From Methanoregula sp. (GTDB taxonomy: Archaea; Halobacteriota; Methanomicrobia; Methanomicrobiales; Methanospirillaceae): a stretch of 26,959 bases of DNA. A program made the translations under genes and the position numbers. Below are positions 7,501-14,871 of the stretch, piece by piece. Location of the stretch: contig JAPKXV010000308.1 of NCBI GenBank assembly GCA_026394635.1, forward strand, positions 1 to 26,959, in the 5' to 3' direction. The notes below the pieces were generated by a model, which was given only the letters and a program-made list of their open reading frames with translations, was not told the origin of the DNA and did no database searches. Positions within the stretch are counted from its first letter, which is position 1, and the number at the start of each line of letters is the position of its first letter.

Positions 7501-9165
7501 TCATATTCTTCGTAGTCTCCAGATAAAGAAGATGATGAGTCCCGCAACAACCGCAACCAATCCGGCGATTTTGAGATAATCGAAAGTCCGGGCAGTTGTA
7601 TGCCTGACCGGTTGCCAGTCATCCTCAAATACTTCCTTAAAATACTGCGCTACTTCCGTATTTTCAATGATCACCCCGACTTCCCGGTTGAAATTGGGGG
7701 AATTACTATTCCAGTTGATACTGGAAACCAGCACGCTCCGGTTATCCACGATCACTCCCTTGTTGTGGACCTTCTCCAGATTGTTTGATTCGAGATCGGC
7801 GCATTTTGCCTCCAGCGGGATTTTCTCAGTGATACCGATATGGTTGATGAGCGCGGCCATCTCGTCGTTGTCCTTCTCGTCTTCAATATTATACCAGTAC
7901 GCATCAAGCAGGACCCTTACGTGCACCCCGCGCCGGGACGCATTGATGGCAGTAGCGAGGTACGGGTTCAGGGTGTAGGCAGATTCGTTTGTTATATAGG
8001 CCTGCTCAATATCAATCGTCCCCTGCGCACTGTTCAGGAGGTCATGGATCACGTAACTTGTATCAGGTGCAAGGACGGGAGTAACCGTTGCACCCGCAAA
8101 TCGCCGGGAAGAGAATTCCGGGGTGTAAGGAACAGATGAGGGAGATTCGGGTGCACCCTGCGTTCCGGCAATCGGGATCGAACCGGGGCCACGAATATCT
8201 GAAAGAAAAACATCCTCAAAATATTGAGCGGTCTCCGTATCTTCAAGGTATACGCCCCAACCCCGGTTGCCTCGTGTCCCTTCTGAGGGAAATCCGCTGG
8301 CCTTGAAATTCTCACTGGTGAGAAGGACAGCACGGCTGTCAATGACCAGATATTTTGCATGGTCAAACCGGTAGGGTGCTTTCTGGCCACCAGCCGCGGT
8401 CATCTGGTAGACCGGGATCCCGCTCTGGTTCATTGTCCATATTGCCGCTTTCTCCTCCGGGCTGATGCCCCCCACCGGGCCCCCCTCAACAAGGATACTG
8501 ACATCTACCCCGCGTTCGTGTGCATCGGTGAGTGCCTGGGCCATGACCTGACTTGAGAATTCATAGACATTGACGTGAACGGTCCGGTCTGCTGATGCAA
8601 CTGCCTGTAAAAATACATTGTTTGAGTTGTCAGGGGAGACAAATGTGGTGACGCTAACGTTTTTATACGCTTTTGTTAAAAACCGGGACTGCCCGAGCAA
8701 CAGCGGGCGCCGGTCCCAAACACCGTCTTCAAGGTAATGCACCTGTCCCTCGCGGGGTTTGACATCCTTTGGCCATGATACGGTCTGGATAAGCGCCCCA
8801 TGGTCGTAGACCATAAGTTCGTCCCGGGAATTTGCCATCCTGAGTTTATCGCCCGATATCACATCGGGGACCACCGGTGAATAGTCGTACCACTCATAAT
8901 CGGGCATTCTGTTATGCGTTGTGTTAAAAGAGATCGCATCTCGTGCAATGGTGATTTTTCCGTTGATCATAGTCCCGGGAGGGAAGCGAAACCCGCTTTC
9001 ACCATCCGATACCGTAATTCCATCAAGGGACCCGGTACCGGATAGTACCAGGTATTCATCCGCATCATCGTGGAGGTACGGGTCGGGGCAGAACTCGATG
9101 ATCCGGACGGCACCGCACTGGACAACGCACACCAAGAGGATGAGAGCGGCAATCGTCCGGCGCAT
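7501..9165 (-). CDS. Secreted, membrane-anchored phospholipase D-like protein
   Basis: The protein has 554 residues from the ATG at 9165, where MRRTIAALILLVCVVQCGAV is a signal peptide. The longer ORF start at 9225 would bury this peptide. Residues about 21-160 look like a lamin-tail (LTD) beta domain (IIEFCPDPYLHDDADEYLVL). Two PLD domains follow with complete HxKx4D motifs at H269/K271/D276 and H467/K469/D474, each followed by a Ser/Thr-Glu/Asn segment (TSENF, SSINWNSNS). A C-terminal hydrophobic helix (about 530-549) ends in RLRRI, a stop-transfer anchor. It is probably an extracellular phosphodiesterase or nuclease held at the membrane; the substrate is unknown. It is convergent with the HTH operon. 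Confidence 0.9.
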   Translation of the reverse strand: MRRTIAALILLVCVVQCGAVRIIEFCPDPYLHDDADEYLVLSGTGSLDGITVSDGESGFRFPPGTMINGKITIARDAISFNTTHNRMPDYEWYDYSPVVPDVISGDKLRMANSRDELMVYDHGALIQTVSWPKDVKPREGQVHYLEDGVWDRRPLLLGQSRFLTKAYKNVSVTTFVSPDNSNNVFLQAVASADRTVHVNVYEFSSQVMAQALTDAHERGVDVSILVEGGPVGGISPEEKAAIWTMNQSGIPVYQMTAAGGQKAPYRFDHAKYLVIDSRAVLLTSENFKASGFPSEGTRGNRGWGVYLEDTETAQYFEDVFLSDIRGPGSIPIAGTQGAPESPSSVPYTPEFSSRRFAGATVTPVLAPDTSYVIHDLLNSAQGTIDIEQAYITNESAYTLNPYLATAINASRRGVHVRVLLDAYWYNIEDEKDNDEMAALINHIGITEKIPLEAKCADLESNNLEKVHNKGVIVDNRSVLVSSINWNSNSPNFNREVGVIIENTEVAQYFKEVFEDDWQPVRHTTARTFDYLKIAGLVAVVAGLIIFFIWRLRRI

Positions 9166-9305
9166 AACAACACCGTTTATAAGTGCTGGTTTTATAACCT
9201 GACGATATCCATTTCCAGAATCCATTCAAGAGAGACGGTCGGCCTGATGCAATCTTTTAATGGTAATCAGGTCAGATAGTATAGGAACCGAGGGTGAGAG
9301 TATCC

Positions 9306-9467
9306 ATGGAGAATAAAAAATGTACATCCTGCAACGCTCCGCTTGCAGAAGAGGGCGCAACAAAATTCGGGTGCCCGTCGTGTGGTTTTGAGATCAGACG
9401 GTGTTACCGGTGCAGGGAGCAGAGTATCCCCTATATCTGCCCGAAATGCGGATTCCGGGGACCGTAA
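9306..9467 (+). CDS. Small archaeal zinc-ribbon protein
   Basis: The 53-residue protein has four CxxC pairs (Cys6/9, 23/26, 33/36, 45/48), enough for two zinc sites, and ends YICPKCGFRGP. A Shine-Dalgarno-like GGGTGAG lies about 10 bases before the ATG. It stops 4 bases before aEF1-beta. A small zinc-ribbon gene next to aEF1-beta is, to my knowledge, a conserved archaeal arrangement and suggests a role in translation or RNA binding. It is easily missed by annotation because it is so short. Confidence 0.9.
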   Translation: MENKKCTSCNAPLAEEGATKFGCPSCGFEIRRCYRCREQSIPYICPKCGFRGP

Positions 9468-9471
9468 CATT

Positions 9472-9729
9472 ATGGGCAGCGTCGCAGTCATAGCCCGGGT
9501 GATGCCGGAATCACCCGACGTCGACCTTGAAAAACTTAAAGTCGCGCTCAAACAGAAATTGCCCGGCATACAGGACATCAGGGAAGAACCGATCGGGTTT
9601 GGTTTAATAGCGCTGAAGCTTGCAGCGGTCATCAAAGATGCCGGTGGCGAGACCGATGCGATCGAACAGTCGCTTTCCGAAGTAGCCGGTGTCGAGCGGG
9701 CAGAGATTATTGAAGTTACCCTCATGTAA
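9472..9729 (+). CDS. ef1b: Elongation factor 1-beta (EF-1A guanine nucleotide exchange factor)
   Basis: The 85-residue protein matches the archaeal aEF1-beta domain: MGSVAVIARVMPESPDVDLE at the start, then IREEPIGFGLIALKLAAVI, with the C-terminal VAGVERAEIIEVTLM typical of the family. It catalyses GDP release from EF-1 alpha during translation elongation. The ATG at 9472 follows the zinc-ribbon stop by 4 bases. An open frame further upstream overlaps that gene and is not the start. Length is normal for archaea (about 85-90). Confidence 0.95.
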   Translation: MGSVAVIARVMPESPDVDLEKLKVALKQKLPGIQDIREEPIGFGLIALKLAAVIKDAGGETDAIEQSLSEVAGVERAEIIEVTLM

Positions 9730-9747
9730 GGGAATTGTCCGACCCCC

Positions 9748-9771
9748 AACTTTTTTAACCGTTTTCAACTT
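9748..9771. terminator. T-rich tract between convergent ef1b and mdh
   Basis: The stretch aacttttttaaccgttttcaactttt lies between the two convergent stop codons. Its T runs read as a terminator for ef1b on the plus strand. The minus strand has only short T stretches, so it is less convincing for mdh. Confidence 0.4.
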
Positions 9772-10728
9772 TTAACCGGAGTCCTGCGCCATTGCAGAAA
9801 AGACCTGCTTGGTAATTGTCCGGATCTTTTCAACTGATTCCCGGAACGCGATGACTTCAGATTCATCGATTCTTATAGTCACCGGGAATACCCCGCTGCG
9901 GTTGACCCGTGCCGGCACACCGATGCAGATATCGCCGATATCATGCACCTCGCTTTTAATATAAGCCGAGACGGTCAGGATACGGTTCTCGTCACCGAGC
10001 ACGGTCTTGACGAGTGAGGCGATCGCTTCACCCGGCCCGTAGACCGTTGATCCTTTGTTCCTGATGATAACCTCCCCGCTGCATTTGACGGAAGTGATGA
10101 ACTCCTGTACCGGAAGGTGAGAGAACGCGGGCAGATTGGAGATCCTGATCCCCCCGATCGTTGTCGCCGACCAGAGCGGCACCATACTTTCGCCATGTTC
10201 ACCGATGATGCGGGTATGCACTTCACTGACATGCACTTTGAAATACGAAGCAATAAGAGATTTCAGGCGCATCGAGTCCAGGTGCGTGCCCAGCCCGAAC
10301 ACATGGTTGGGTTTCATGCCGGAGAATTTGAGCGCGACGCAGGTCATCACGTCGACCGGGTTGGTCACGACAAGGATCTTTGATTCCGGTGCAACAACAC
10401 CAATGGTCTGGGCAAGTTGTGCAATTATCCGGGCATTTCCCCGTGCAAGGTCGAGGCGGTCCTGTCCCGGTGTTCGCGGGGATCCGGCAGAAACAACGAC
10501 AACATCCGAACCAGCCGCATCTTTTAAATTCGTCGTCCAGTTGATTTTTATGTCAGTCCCCCGTGCAGCAAATGAGTCAACAAAATCCTGGGTAATTCCC
10601 TTGAGCAGGGCATCCCGTCCTTCCCGCCCATACAGCAGGATCTCGTGCACATGCGGGATGATGGATATCGCGTGCGCTGCATAACTACCGACGTTGCCGG
10701 TTGCACCGACGATGGTTACTTTGGCCAT
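9772..10728 (-). CDS. mdh: Malate dehydrogenase (LDH/MDH family)
   Basis: The 318-residue enzyme oxidises malate to oxaloacetate with NAD(P), serving the partial TCA pathway in methanogens. The N-terminus MAKVTIVGATGNVGSYAA is the Rossmann nucleotide-binding loop. Further motifs are SAGSPRTPGQDRLDLARGN (active-site loop with arginines), VVTNPVDVMT, FGLGTHLDSMRLK (Asp-Arg substrate region) and RIIGEHGESMVPLWS with the catalytic histidine. The C-terminal half has KGSTVYGPGEAIASLV. The ATG at 10728 is fixed by the Rossmann start. The open frame back to 10998 is noncoding because it lies in the SRP RNA gene. The start sits only about 13 bases behind the predicted SRP RNA 3' end, so the promoter must lie in the RNA gene or be shared with it. 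LDH activity cannot be excluded. Confidence 0.93.
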   Translation of the reverse strand: MAKVTIVGATGNVGSYAAHAISIIPHVHEILLYGREGRDALLKGITQDFVDSFAARGTDIKINWTTNLKDAAGSDVVVVSAGSPRTPGQDRLDLARGNARIIAQLAQTIGVVAPESKILVVTNPVDVMTCVALKFSGMKPNHVFGLGTHLDSMRLKSLIASYFKVHVSEVHTRIIGEHGESMVPLWSATTIGGIRISNLPAFSHLPVQEFITSVKCSGEVIIRNKGSTVYGPGEAIASLVKTVLGDENRILTVSAYIKSEVHDIGDICIGVPARVNRSGVFPVTIRIDESEVIAFRESVEKIRTITKQVFSAMAQDSG

Positions 10729-10741
10729 GGTAATCGCAAAT

Positions 10742-11048
10742 GGGGACGCGTTATCGGTCGACTGTACGTTTCTGCTTTCACCAGAACATCCATCCTCTGC
10801 CCCGTTACCCCATGGGCGCCGGATGTCTACGGTAAGTCTGCTCCCTTCCGGGCCTGAACCGGTCCCCGCAGCAACAGGTCGCCATTCCCTCCGGAATCTT
10901 GAACCCTGTCCATCGACCTCATGGGACGAGGTTTCATTGTCAGAACGCACCGGTTCCAGCAGGTCGTTGCAGCCTCGGTCAAACTTCGCCCCCGGCATAC
11001 CGACGGTTTCAGGTTACAGGTGACGCCGAACCACCCGGGCTAGTCCCC
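10742..11048 (-). ncRNA. ffs: Archaeal signal recognition particle (7S) RNA
   Basis: The SRP RNA guides ribosomes making membrane and secreted proteins, together with SRP19 and SRP54. Read on the minus strand, the 5' part contains the archaeal Alu domain (CCCGGGTGGTTCGGCG, CACCTGTAACCTGAAACC, GTCGGTATGCCGG). The SRP54-binding helix 8 lies at 10836-10860 (GGTTCAGGCCCGGAAGGGAG, then CAGAC). A small hairpin (ACCTCgtcccatGAGGT) and GTCCGGAGGG-type helix 6 material lie between. The ends are set by complementarity: GGGGAC at 11048-11043 pairs with GTCCCC at 10747-10742, closing a 307-nt molecule, normal for archaea. The ends are uncertain by several bases. No clear TATA box was seen at the expected distance. 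Confidence 0.88.
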
Positions 11049-11145
11049 ATATACCTTTGTCAACCACGGGAAAAAAGGCTTTGTTCCTGATGAGCTCCGG
11101 CGCTTAAAGGTGAGGGTGATGCTGGATCACGGGAGTAAAACAATT

Positions 11146-12177
11146 TTATGGGATGAAAACCTCGCCACCCACCTTCGCCAGCCATTCTTTCTGGATCGCC
11201 CCGATCTTAGCCTGGTCATTTTTATCAAAAATATCGATCGCGGTAAGTGGTGTGCCAGCGGACAATACCCGGTACAATAACCGGAAGTCACCCTGGTACA
11301 CTTCTATCACCTGTTCCCCCTCGGTTTCCGCAATTTTTACGGGTTCTTTTGCGACCGGGTGTTTCTGCATATCCTGGTACTGCTCGTAGATTTTTATTCT
11401 TTTGAGTTTTAAGCAGTCCCGGTTCACCTCGAGGTTAAATGCCGACCAGAATGCCCATGCATACCATGCGGCGTTCATGACCACATGGGGGACACCCATG
11501 CATGCAGCGGTCAGGCCAAGAGTCCCTGCACCGGAACAGGCATCGATAAAATTCGGGACCGGGGGCTTGCCGACGCGCTGCTCAACAGCACGGATCTTCA
11601 GGTCGTTGCCCCGGGGGAACTCGATGTGGATCAGGGACTGCTGTTTATACATCACCAGCGGGCCGGTCCACAAGAAAAAGACATCCGCCCTGACATCACA
11701 GCCTGCGAGAAGGTCATAGACTTTTGGGACCGAGTTGAGATCGGGGTCGGCGATGCCGGGCGTGAAATGGTCAGACTTCACCACACCGCGAAGCTCCGGA
11801 ACGTCCCGGATCAAAATTTCCGCGGTCGGTTTTGTGATGCGGGGGGAGAGCAGGACAAGGGATTTTTCAGGAAGGAACGGGGGTCGGTCCATTGCATACC
11901 CCGGGTGGACGAGCGGTGTTCCCACGGCGATCAGCGGGTCTGTCTTTTTCAGGTCGCCCTGCTCCACCATGATGACATACATGTGCGCAAAGACGTCATC
12001 GATGAACCTTTTCCCGCAGGAGCAGGGCAGATTGTAGGAGAGCCCGGGAAGGGGGGCCCGTTTATCAAGGGCGCGGGCGTTGCACTCTGCACAGGGAAGA
12101 AAAATTGCCGGGAGCGAGGTGAGGATCTCCTTTGCAGACTTCACGCAGTCCATCTCGCACACGGGACACTTCATCAT
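11146..12177 (-). CDS. Methyltransferase-like protein with N-terminal zinc ribbons, function unknown
   Basis: The protein has 343 residues. The N-terminus holds cysteine pairs CPVC (4/7) plus Cys11, CAEC (29/32) and CSC (52/54), consistent with zinc binding. Residues about 210-226 (FIDACSGAGTLGLTAAC) form a glycine-rich motif I of a class I SAM-dependent methyltransferase, preceded by LIHIEFPRGNDLKIRAVEQR. Downstream, ALSAGTPLTAIDIFDKN-like sequence (VLSAGTPLTAIDIFDKN) follows. No NPPY or DPPY motif of N6-adenine or RNA MTases is visible, so the substrate is not predictable. It lies about 70 bases downstream of, and on the same strand as, two tRNA genes, which might hint at RNA modification but is weak evidence. 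The start could also be the second Met at 12174. Confidence 0.85.
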   Translation of the reverse strand: MMKCPVCEMDCVKSAKEILTSLPAIFLPCAECNARALDKRAPLPGLSYNLPCSCGKRFIDDVFAHMYVIMVEQGDLKKTDPLIAVGTPLVHPGYAMDRPPFLPEKSLVLLSPRITKPTAEILIRDVPELRGVVKSDHFTPGIADPDLNSVPKVYDLLAGCDVRADVFFLWTGPLVMYKQQSLIHIEFPRGNDLKIRAVEQRVGKPPVPNFIDACSGAGTLGLTAACMGVPHVVMNAAWYAWAFWSAFNLEVNRDCLKLKRIKIYEQYQDMQKHPVAKEPVKIAETEGEQVIEVYQGDFRLLYRVLSAGTPLTAIDIFDKNDQAKIGAIQKEWLAKVGGEVFIP

Positions 12178-12244
12178 GCTTGCTTTTGTCCTGGGTCATT
12201 GAAAAGGTTACGAATTAAAATTAACAGGATGCCAAAAAACAAAA

Positions 12245-12319
12245 TGGGCCCGATGCGATTCGAACGCATGACCGCCCGGTTATGAGCCGGGCGCTCTAAC
12301 CGGACTGAGCTACGGGCCC
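12245..12319 (-). tRNA. tRNA with CAT anticodon, probably tRNA-Ile2
   Basis: This is a complete cloverleaf, GGGCCCG/CGGGCCC acceptor with discriminator A, anticodon CAT at 12284-12282 in loop CTCATAA. The acceptor stem, the anticodon stem (CCCGG/CCGGG) and the T arm match the tRNA-Ile(GAT) at 1624 almost base for base. Archaeal elongator tRNA-Met usually starts GCC and initiators AGCGGG. I therefore infer Ile2, whose C34 would be modified to agmatidine by TiaS so that it reads AUA. Automated tools may call it tRNA-Met. No intron or encoded CCA is present. Confidence 0.93.
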
Positions 12320-12324
12320 ATAAA

Positions 12325-12397
12325 CGCCGCCAACAGGACTCGAACCTGTGACATGCTGGTTAACAGCCAGCCACTCTACCAACTGAGTTATGGCGGC
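12325..12397 (-). tRNA. tRNA-Asn (GTT anticodon)
   Basis: The acceptor is GCCGCCA/TGGCGGC with discriminator G, as usual for tRNA-Asn. The anticodon stem is GCTGG/CCAGC with loop CTGTTAA, anticodon GTT at 12364-12362. The T arm contains GGTTCGAGTCC. It is separated from the CAT tRNA downstream by 5 bases, so the two are probably cut from one transcript. Confidence 0.96.
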
Positions 12398-12428
12398 AAT
12401 TTTGCTGTGCTTTATATGATTCTTTTTA

Positions 12429-12443
12429 GGGCTTTTTAAAGGT
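12429..12443 (-). promoter_or_regulatory. TATA-like box for the tRNA-Asn/tRNA-CAT pair
   Basis: On the minus strand the sequence ctttaaaaagcc is centred about 40 bases before the tRNA-Asn 5' end, allowing a short 5' leader. A second candidate (catataaagc, 12411-12420) is closer than usual. Confidence 0.35.
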
Positions 12444-12529
12444 AGCTATCGGTCTTTTGACGATATCAAAATTCAAGGCCGCAGATAGTTCAACGCAGTG
12501 AATACATGCTTAAGAATTCGTTTTTTTTG

Positions 12530-12731
12530 GGCTCTGGAGAAATCCCTGACCAACCTCCGGTATCAGCGTTCCATGCTGGATCGATTTTCCCCGGATATCA
12601 CAAGAGGGGATGCAAAGGTGGCGGGGGCAATGTACATCGAAGATGTCCCAATGGACATCTTCTTTTGGTTTGCTCCTTTCCTCCCGGGAACGGCAAACAT
12701 CCCCAAGAACGTTAAAAAGATGATTTCTCCA
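12530..12731. repeat. Dispersed structured repeat, copy A
   Basis: This fills most of the gene-free stretch 12398-12711. It matches copy B (17804-18006) along its whole length and copy C (24535-24628) over the first 90 or so bases. The distance from GGCTCTGG to GGATATC is the same in all three. From GGATATC onward A and B are roughly 80-85% identical by eye. A perfect 10-bp hairpin GAAGATGTCC/GGACATCTTC lies at 12639-12662, and an imperfect GTTTGC/GCAAAC hairpin at 12668-12698. The left hairpin arm CCAGAG seen in B and C is lost. The right end overlaps the last codons of the HTH gene at 12712. An 89-codon open frame (12498-12767) runs through it but copy B has a stop there. Confidence 0.85.
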
Positions 12732-13017
12732 GGTACGTTTTTTTCATCTCGTTTAACAGACGGATGAGATCATCGAGATCGTCGTCGAGGTGCGTGAACA
12801 TCTCGGCAGCCTGCGATGTCGCCACGGCACCGTCCGGTGATGCGCGGATGTACCCCATCTGTTCCAGTACATGCAGCGAATAGCGGATACGGTGGGAGGG
12901 GAGGGAAAGCAGCTCGGAAAGTTTCATGATCCCGATCGGCTGGTGGTCGACAACGGCGCGTGCCACCTCGATGTGCCGGCTTAAGAGTTCGATCTCATCT
13001 TTCATCTTTTTTAACAT
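12712..13017 (-). CDS. Winged-helix DNA-binding protein
   Basis: The protein has 101 residues. An N-terminal helix (MKDEIELLSRHIEVARAVVD) precedes a winged helix-turn-helix: GIMKLSELLSLPSHRIRYSL, then HVLEQMGYIRASPDGAVAT. A C-terminal acidic helix follows (FTHLDDDLDDLIRLLNEMKK) that probably dimerises. This is a small archaeal ArsR/PadR-size regulator whose family I cannot name. The start may be the second Met, at 13005. Its last codons (LEKSSF) are encoded by the end of repeat copy A, so its natural C-terminus may have been altered by the repeat insertion. Confidence 0.8.
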   Translation of the reverse strand: MLKKMKDEIELLSRHIEVARAVVDHQPIGIMKLSELLSLPSHRIRYSLHVLEQMGYIRASPDGAVATSQAAEMFTHLDDDLDDLIRLLNEMKKTYLEKSSF

Positions 13018-13092
13018 GGCAAATCTGTGGGGGGTTCTGCCGCATCACGAATTTTGTTCTTTATTACTTTTTTCTTTTCATCCTAGGGAATA

Positions 13093-13683
13093 TTATCTGA
13101 GGTCTTGTCCACATTCCGGGCAGAATTTTTCATTATGAATTTTTTGATGGCATCGTGGACAAACCTTTTTTTCCCAGGGAATTTCTGTTCCGAGCGTAGA
13201 TCTTTGGATTACTCCCTCATTTTGGATATCAGTTTGCGTTTTATCTCCGACTTGAACATTTCCTGTGACAGGGTAAATTATTTGAGGGCGTATTTCAATT
13301 TTTTCTGCGAATGCGGCTTCATTCTGTGGATTTCGCTTGAGTTCTTTTAATGCATCCCCTTTATTATTCAATGACAGCACATTTTTCGGATCCGGTTCGA
13401 TTGCCTTGTCACAAGAGGCAAGTGCATCTGCATGCAGCCCGGGTTTATTTGGCGCACCTGCATGTTCTTCGAGCCACGCCCGGGTATCCCTGTACCTTTT
13501 TTTAAAGGTGATCGAGAGGTAAACAACCAGCACGATCATCACCAGTACCAGCGGGATACGGTACGGCTCGGGGGTAATGAACAATGCCATCACGGTCAGC
13601 GCAGCCAGCAGGATGACAGCATTGAGCTGGAGCGCCAGTTTATAGAATTTCAGTCGGAACAGCTCTTTATTCTCCGGATCCAT
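13093..13683 (-). CDS. Membrane protein with TPR-like unit and C-terminal zinc ribbon
   Basis: The protein has 196 residues. Two hydrophobic segments (about 19-36 and 42-58, AVILLAALTVMALFI and IPLVLVMIVLVVYLSI) anchor it. About residues 83-115 contain a single TPR-like unit (ADALASCDKAIEPDPKNVLS, LNNKGDALKEL). The C-terminus is a zinc ribbon with CPRC and CPEC pairs (VCPRCHQKIHNEKFCPECGQ). A strong Shine-Dalgarno sequence (GGAGGTGA) lies about 10 bases before the ATG at 13683, which fixes the start. It is divergent from the M24 peptidase gene. Only one TPR unit remains, so the TPR call is tentative; the function is unknown. Confidence 0.8.
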   Translation of the reverse strand: MDPENKELFRLKFYKLALQLNAVILLAALTVMALFITPEPYRIPLVLVMIVLVVYLSITFKKRYRDTRAWLEEHAGAPNKPGLHADALASCDKAIEPDPKNVLSLNNKGDALKELKRNPQNEAAFAEKIEIRPQIIYPVTGNVQVGDKTQTDIQNEGVIQRSTLGTEIPWEKKVCPRCHQKIHNEKFCPECGQDLR

Positions 13684-13743
13684 TACTCATACGTCACCTC
13701 CATGATAAAAGTACTTGACGTTTCAGGGTTCATATCAGGTACA

Positions 13744-14871
13744 ATGGATGCACTGGACCATGCGATTGTTCTGAGCGGTGCCGATGCCTACGTGGTGTAC
13801 GCATCGTCTGATGATGCAGACATGAGATATCTTTCAGGTTTTACAACGAGTGATCCCTTCATCTTTTTTAAAAAACCCGGGCGGCGCGGGGTGATTATCA
13901 TCTCCCAGATGGAACACGCCCGCGCAGTCCGGGAATCCACGGCAGCCGTAATGACACGGGCCCAGGCGGGTCTTGTTGAGATCCTGAAAACGGAGAAGGA
14001 TCCATGGCGGGCGACGGCAAAAATGATCGCGGGGCAGGTGCAGGGCAGGATCCTCGTCCCACCACGGTTCCCTCTTGCGCTTGCCCGTGCGCTGCAGGAT
14101 TCATCAGAGCTCGTGGTTGACCACAGCGCCCTTGCATCGATGCGTGCAGTAAAGACACGCCCGCAGATTGCAGCGATAAAAAATGTTCAGAGGGTGACGG
14201 AGTCTGCTCTCGATCTCGGGATATCCCTCATCAGGAAATCCACGGAGAGAAAAGGCATCCTCCTGTCGGGGGGAAAACCGCTTACCTCAGAGCGCGTAAA
14301 AGCTGCAATGCACACCTGCCTTATCGAACACGGGTGCATTGCAAAAGATTCCATCGTGTCCTGCGGTAATGATGCGGCGATCCCCCACTGCCTGGGGAGC
14401 GGTGCGCTGAAAGCGCACCAGCCCATCGTGCTTGATATTTTTCCCCGGCACGAACAGTCGGGCTATTTTTCCGATATGACCCGTACCGTATCAAAGGGCG
14501 AACCCGATGCAAAAGTAAGGGATATGCATGCGGTGATATGTGAAGCCCAGGCGCTTGCAATCGGGCAGGTGCGGGAGGGGGTATCCGGGTCCGCCATCCA
14601 CCAGACGGTTGTAGATTTTTTCCGGGACCACGGGTATGGCAACACGACAACAGGGTTTGTACATAACCTCGGGCATGGGATCGGTCTTGAGGTGCATGAA
14701 CCCCCTTCGCTCGGTCCCTCCGGCACCAGCCTTGTCGCTGGCAACGTCATTACCATCGAACCCGGGCTGTACTACCCGGGCGTTGGCGGTGTCCGCCTGG
14801 AAGATGTCGGGATTGTGACGAAAAAGGGCTTTTTACGGTTCACAAACTACCCCATGGATCTCGTGGTATGA
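13744..14871 (+). CDS. M24 family metallopeptidase, Xaa-Pro dipeptidase-like
   Basis: The protein has 375 residues from the ATG at 13744. The N-terminal creatinase-like domain (YVVYASSDDADMRYLSGFTT) is followed by a pita-bread catalytic domain with all five metal ligands: Asp231 (LDIFPRH), Asp244 (YFSDMTRT), His311 (HNLGHGIGLEVHE), Glu339 (TIEPGLYY) and Glu353 (VRLEDVGIV). It therefore looks active, probably as an Xaa-Pro dipeptidase or aminopeptidase P. The alternative ATG at 13702 adds 14 residues; I prefer 13744 because homologues typically begin at MDALD. Its stop overlaps the start of the methionine aminopeptidase gene, so both are translated together. Confidence 0.92.
   Translation: MDALDHAIVLSGADAYVVYASSDDADMRYLSGFTTSDPFIFFKKPGRRGVIIISQMEHARAVRESTAAVMTRAQAGLVEILKTEKDPWRATAKMIAGQVQGRILVPPRFPLALARALQDSSELVVDHSALASMRAVKTRPQIAAIKNVQRVTESALDLGISLIRKSTERKGILLSGGKPLTSERVKAAMHTCLIEHGCIAKDSIVSCGNDAAIPHCLGSGALKAHQPIVLDIFPRHEQSGYFSDMTRTVSKGEPDAKVRDMHAVICEAQALAIGQVREGVSGSAIHQTVVDFFRDHGYGNTTTGFVHNLGHGIGLEVHEPPSLGPSGTSLVAGNVITIEPGLYYPGVGGVRLEDVGIVTKKGFLRFTNYPMDLVV

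Noticed and set aside
10729..10998. N-terminal extension of the mdh reading frame
   Set aside because: The sequence is SRP RNA, and the Rossmann start MAKVTIVGATG at 10728 is the normal protein beginning.
12498..12767. 89-codon plus-strand ORF
   Set aside because: It runs through repeat copy A and into the antisense of the HTH gene; the equivalent frame in copy B has a stop codon, and no ribosome binding site is seen.
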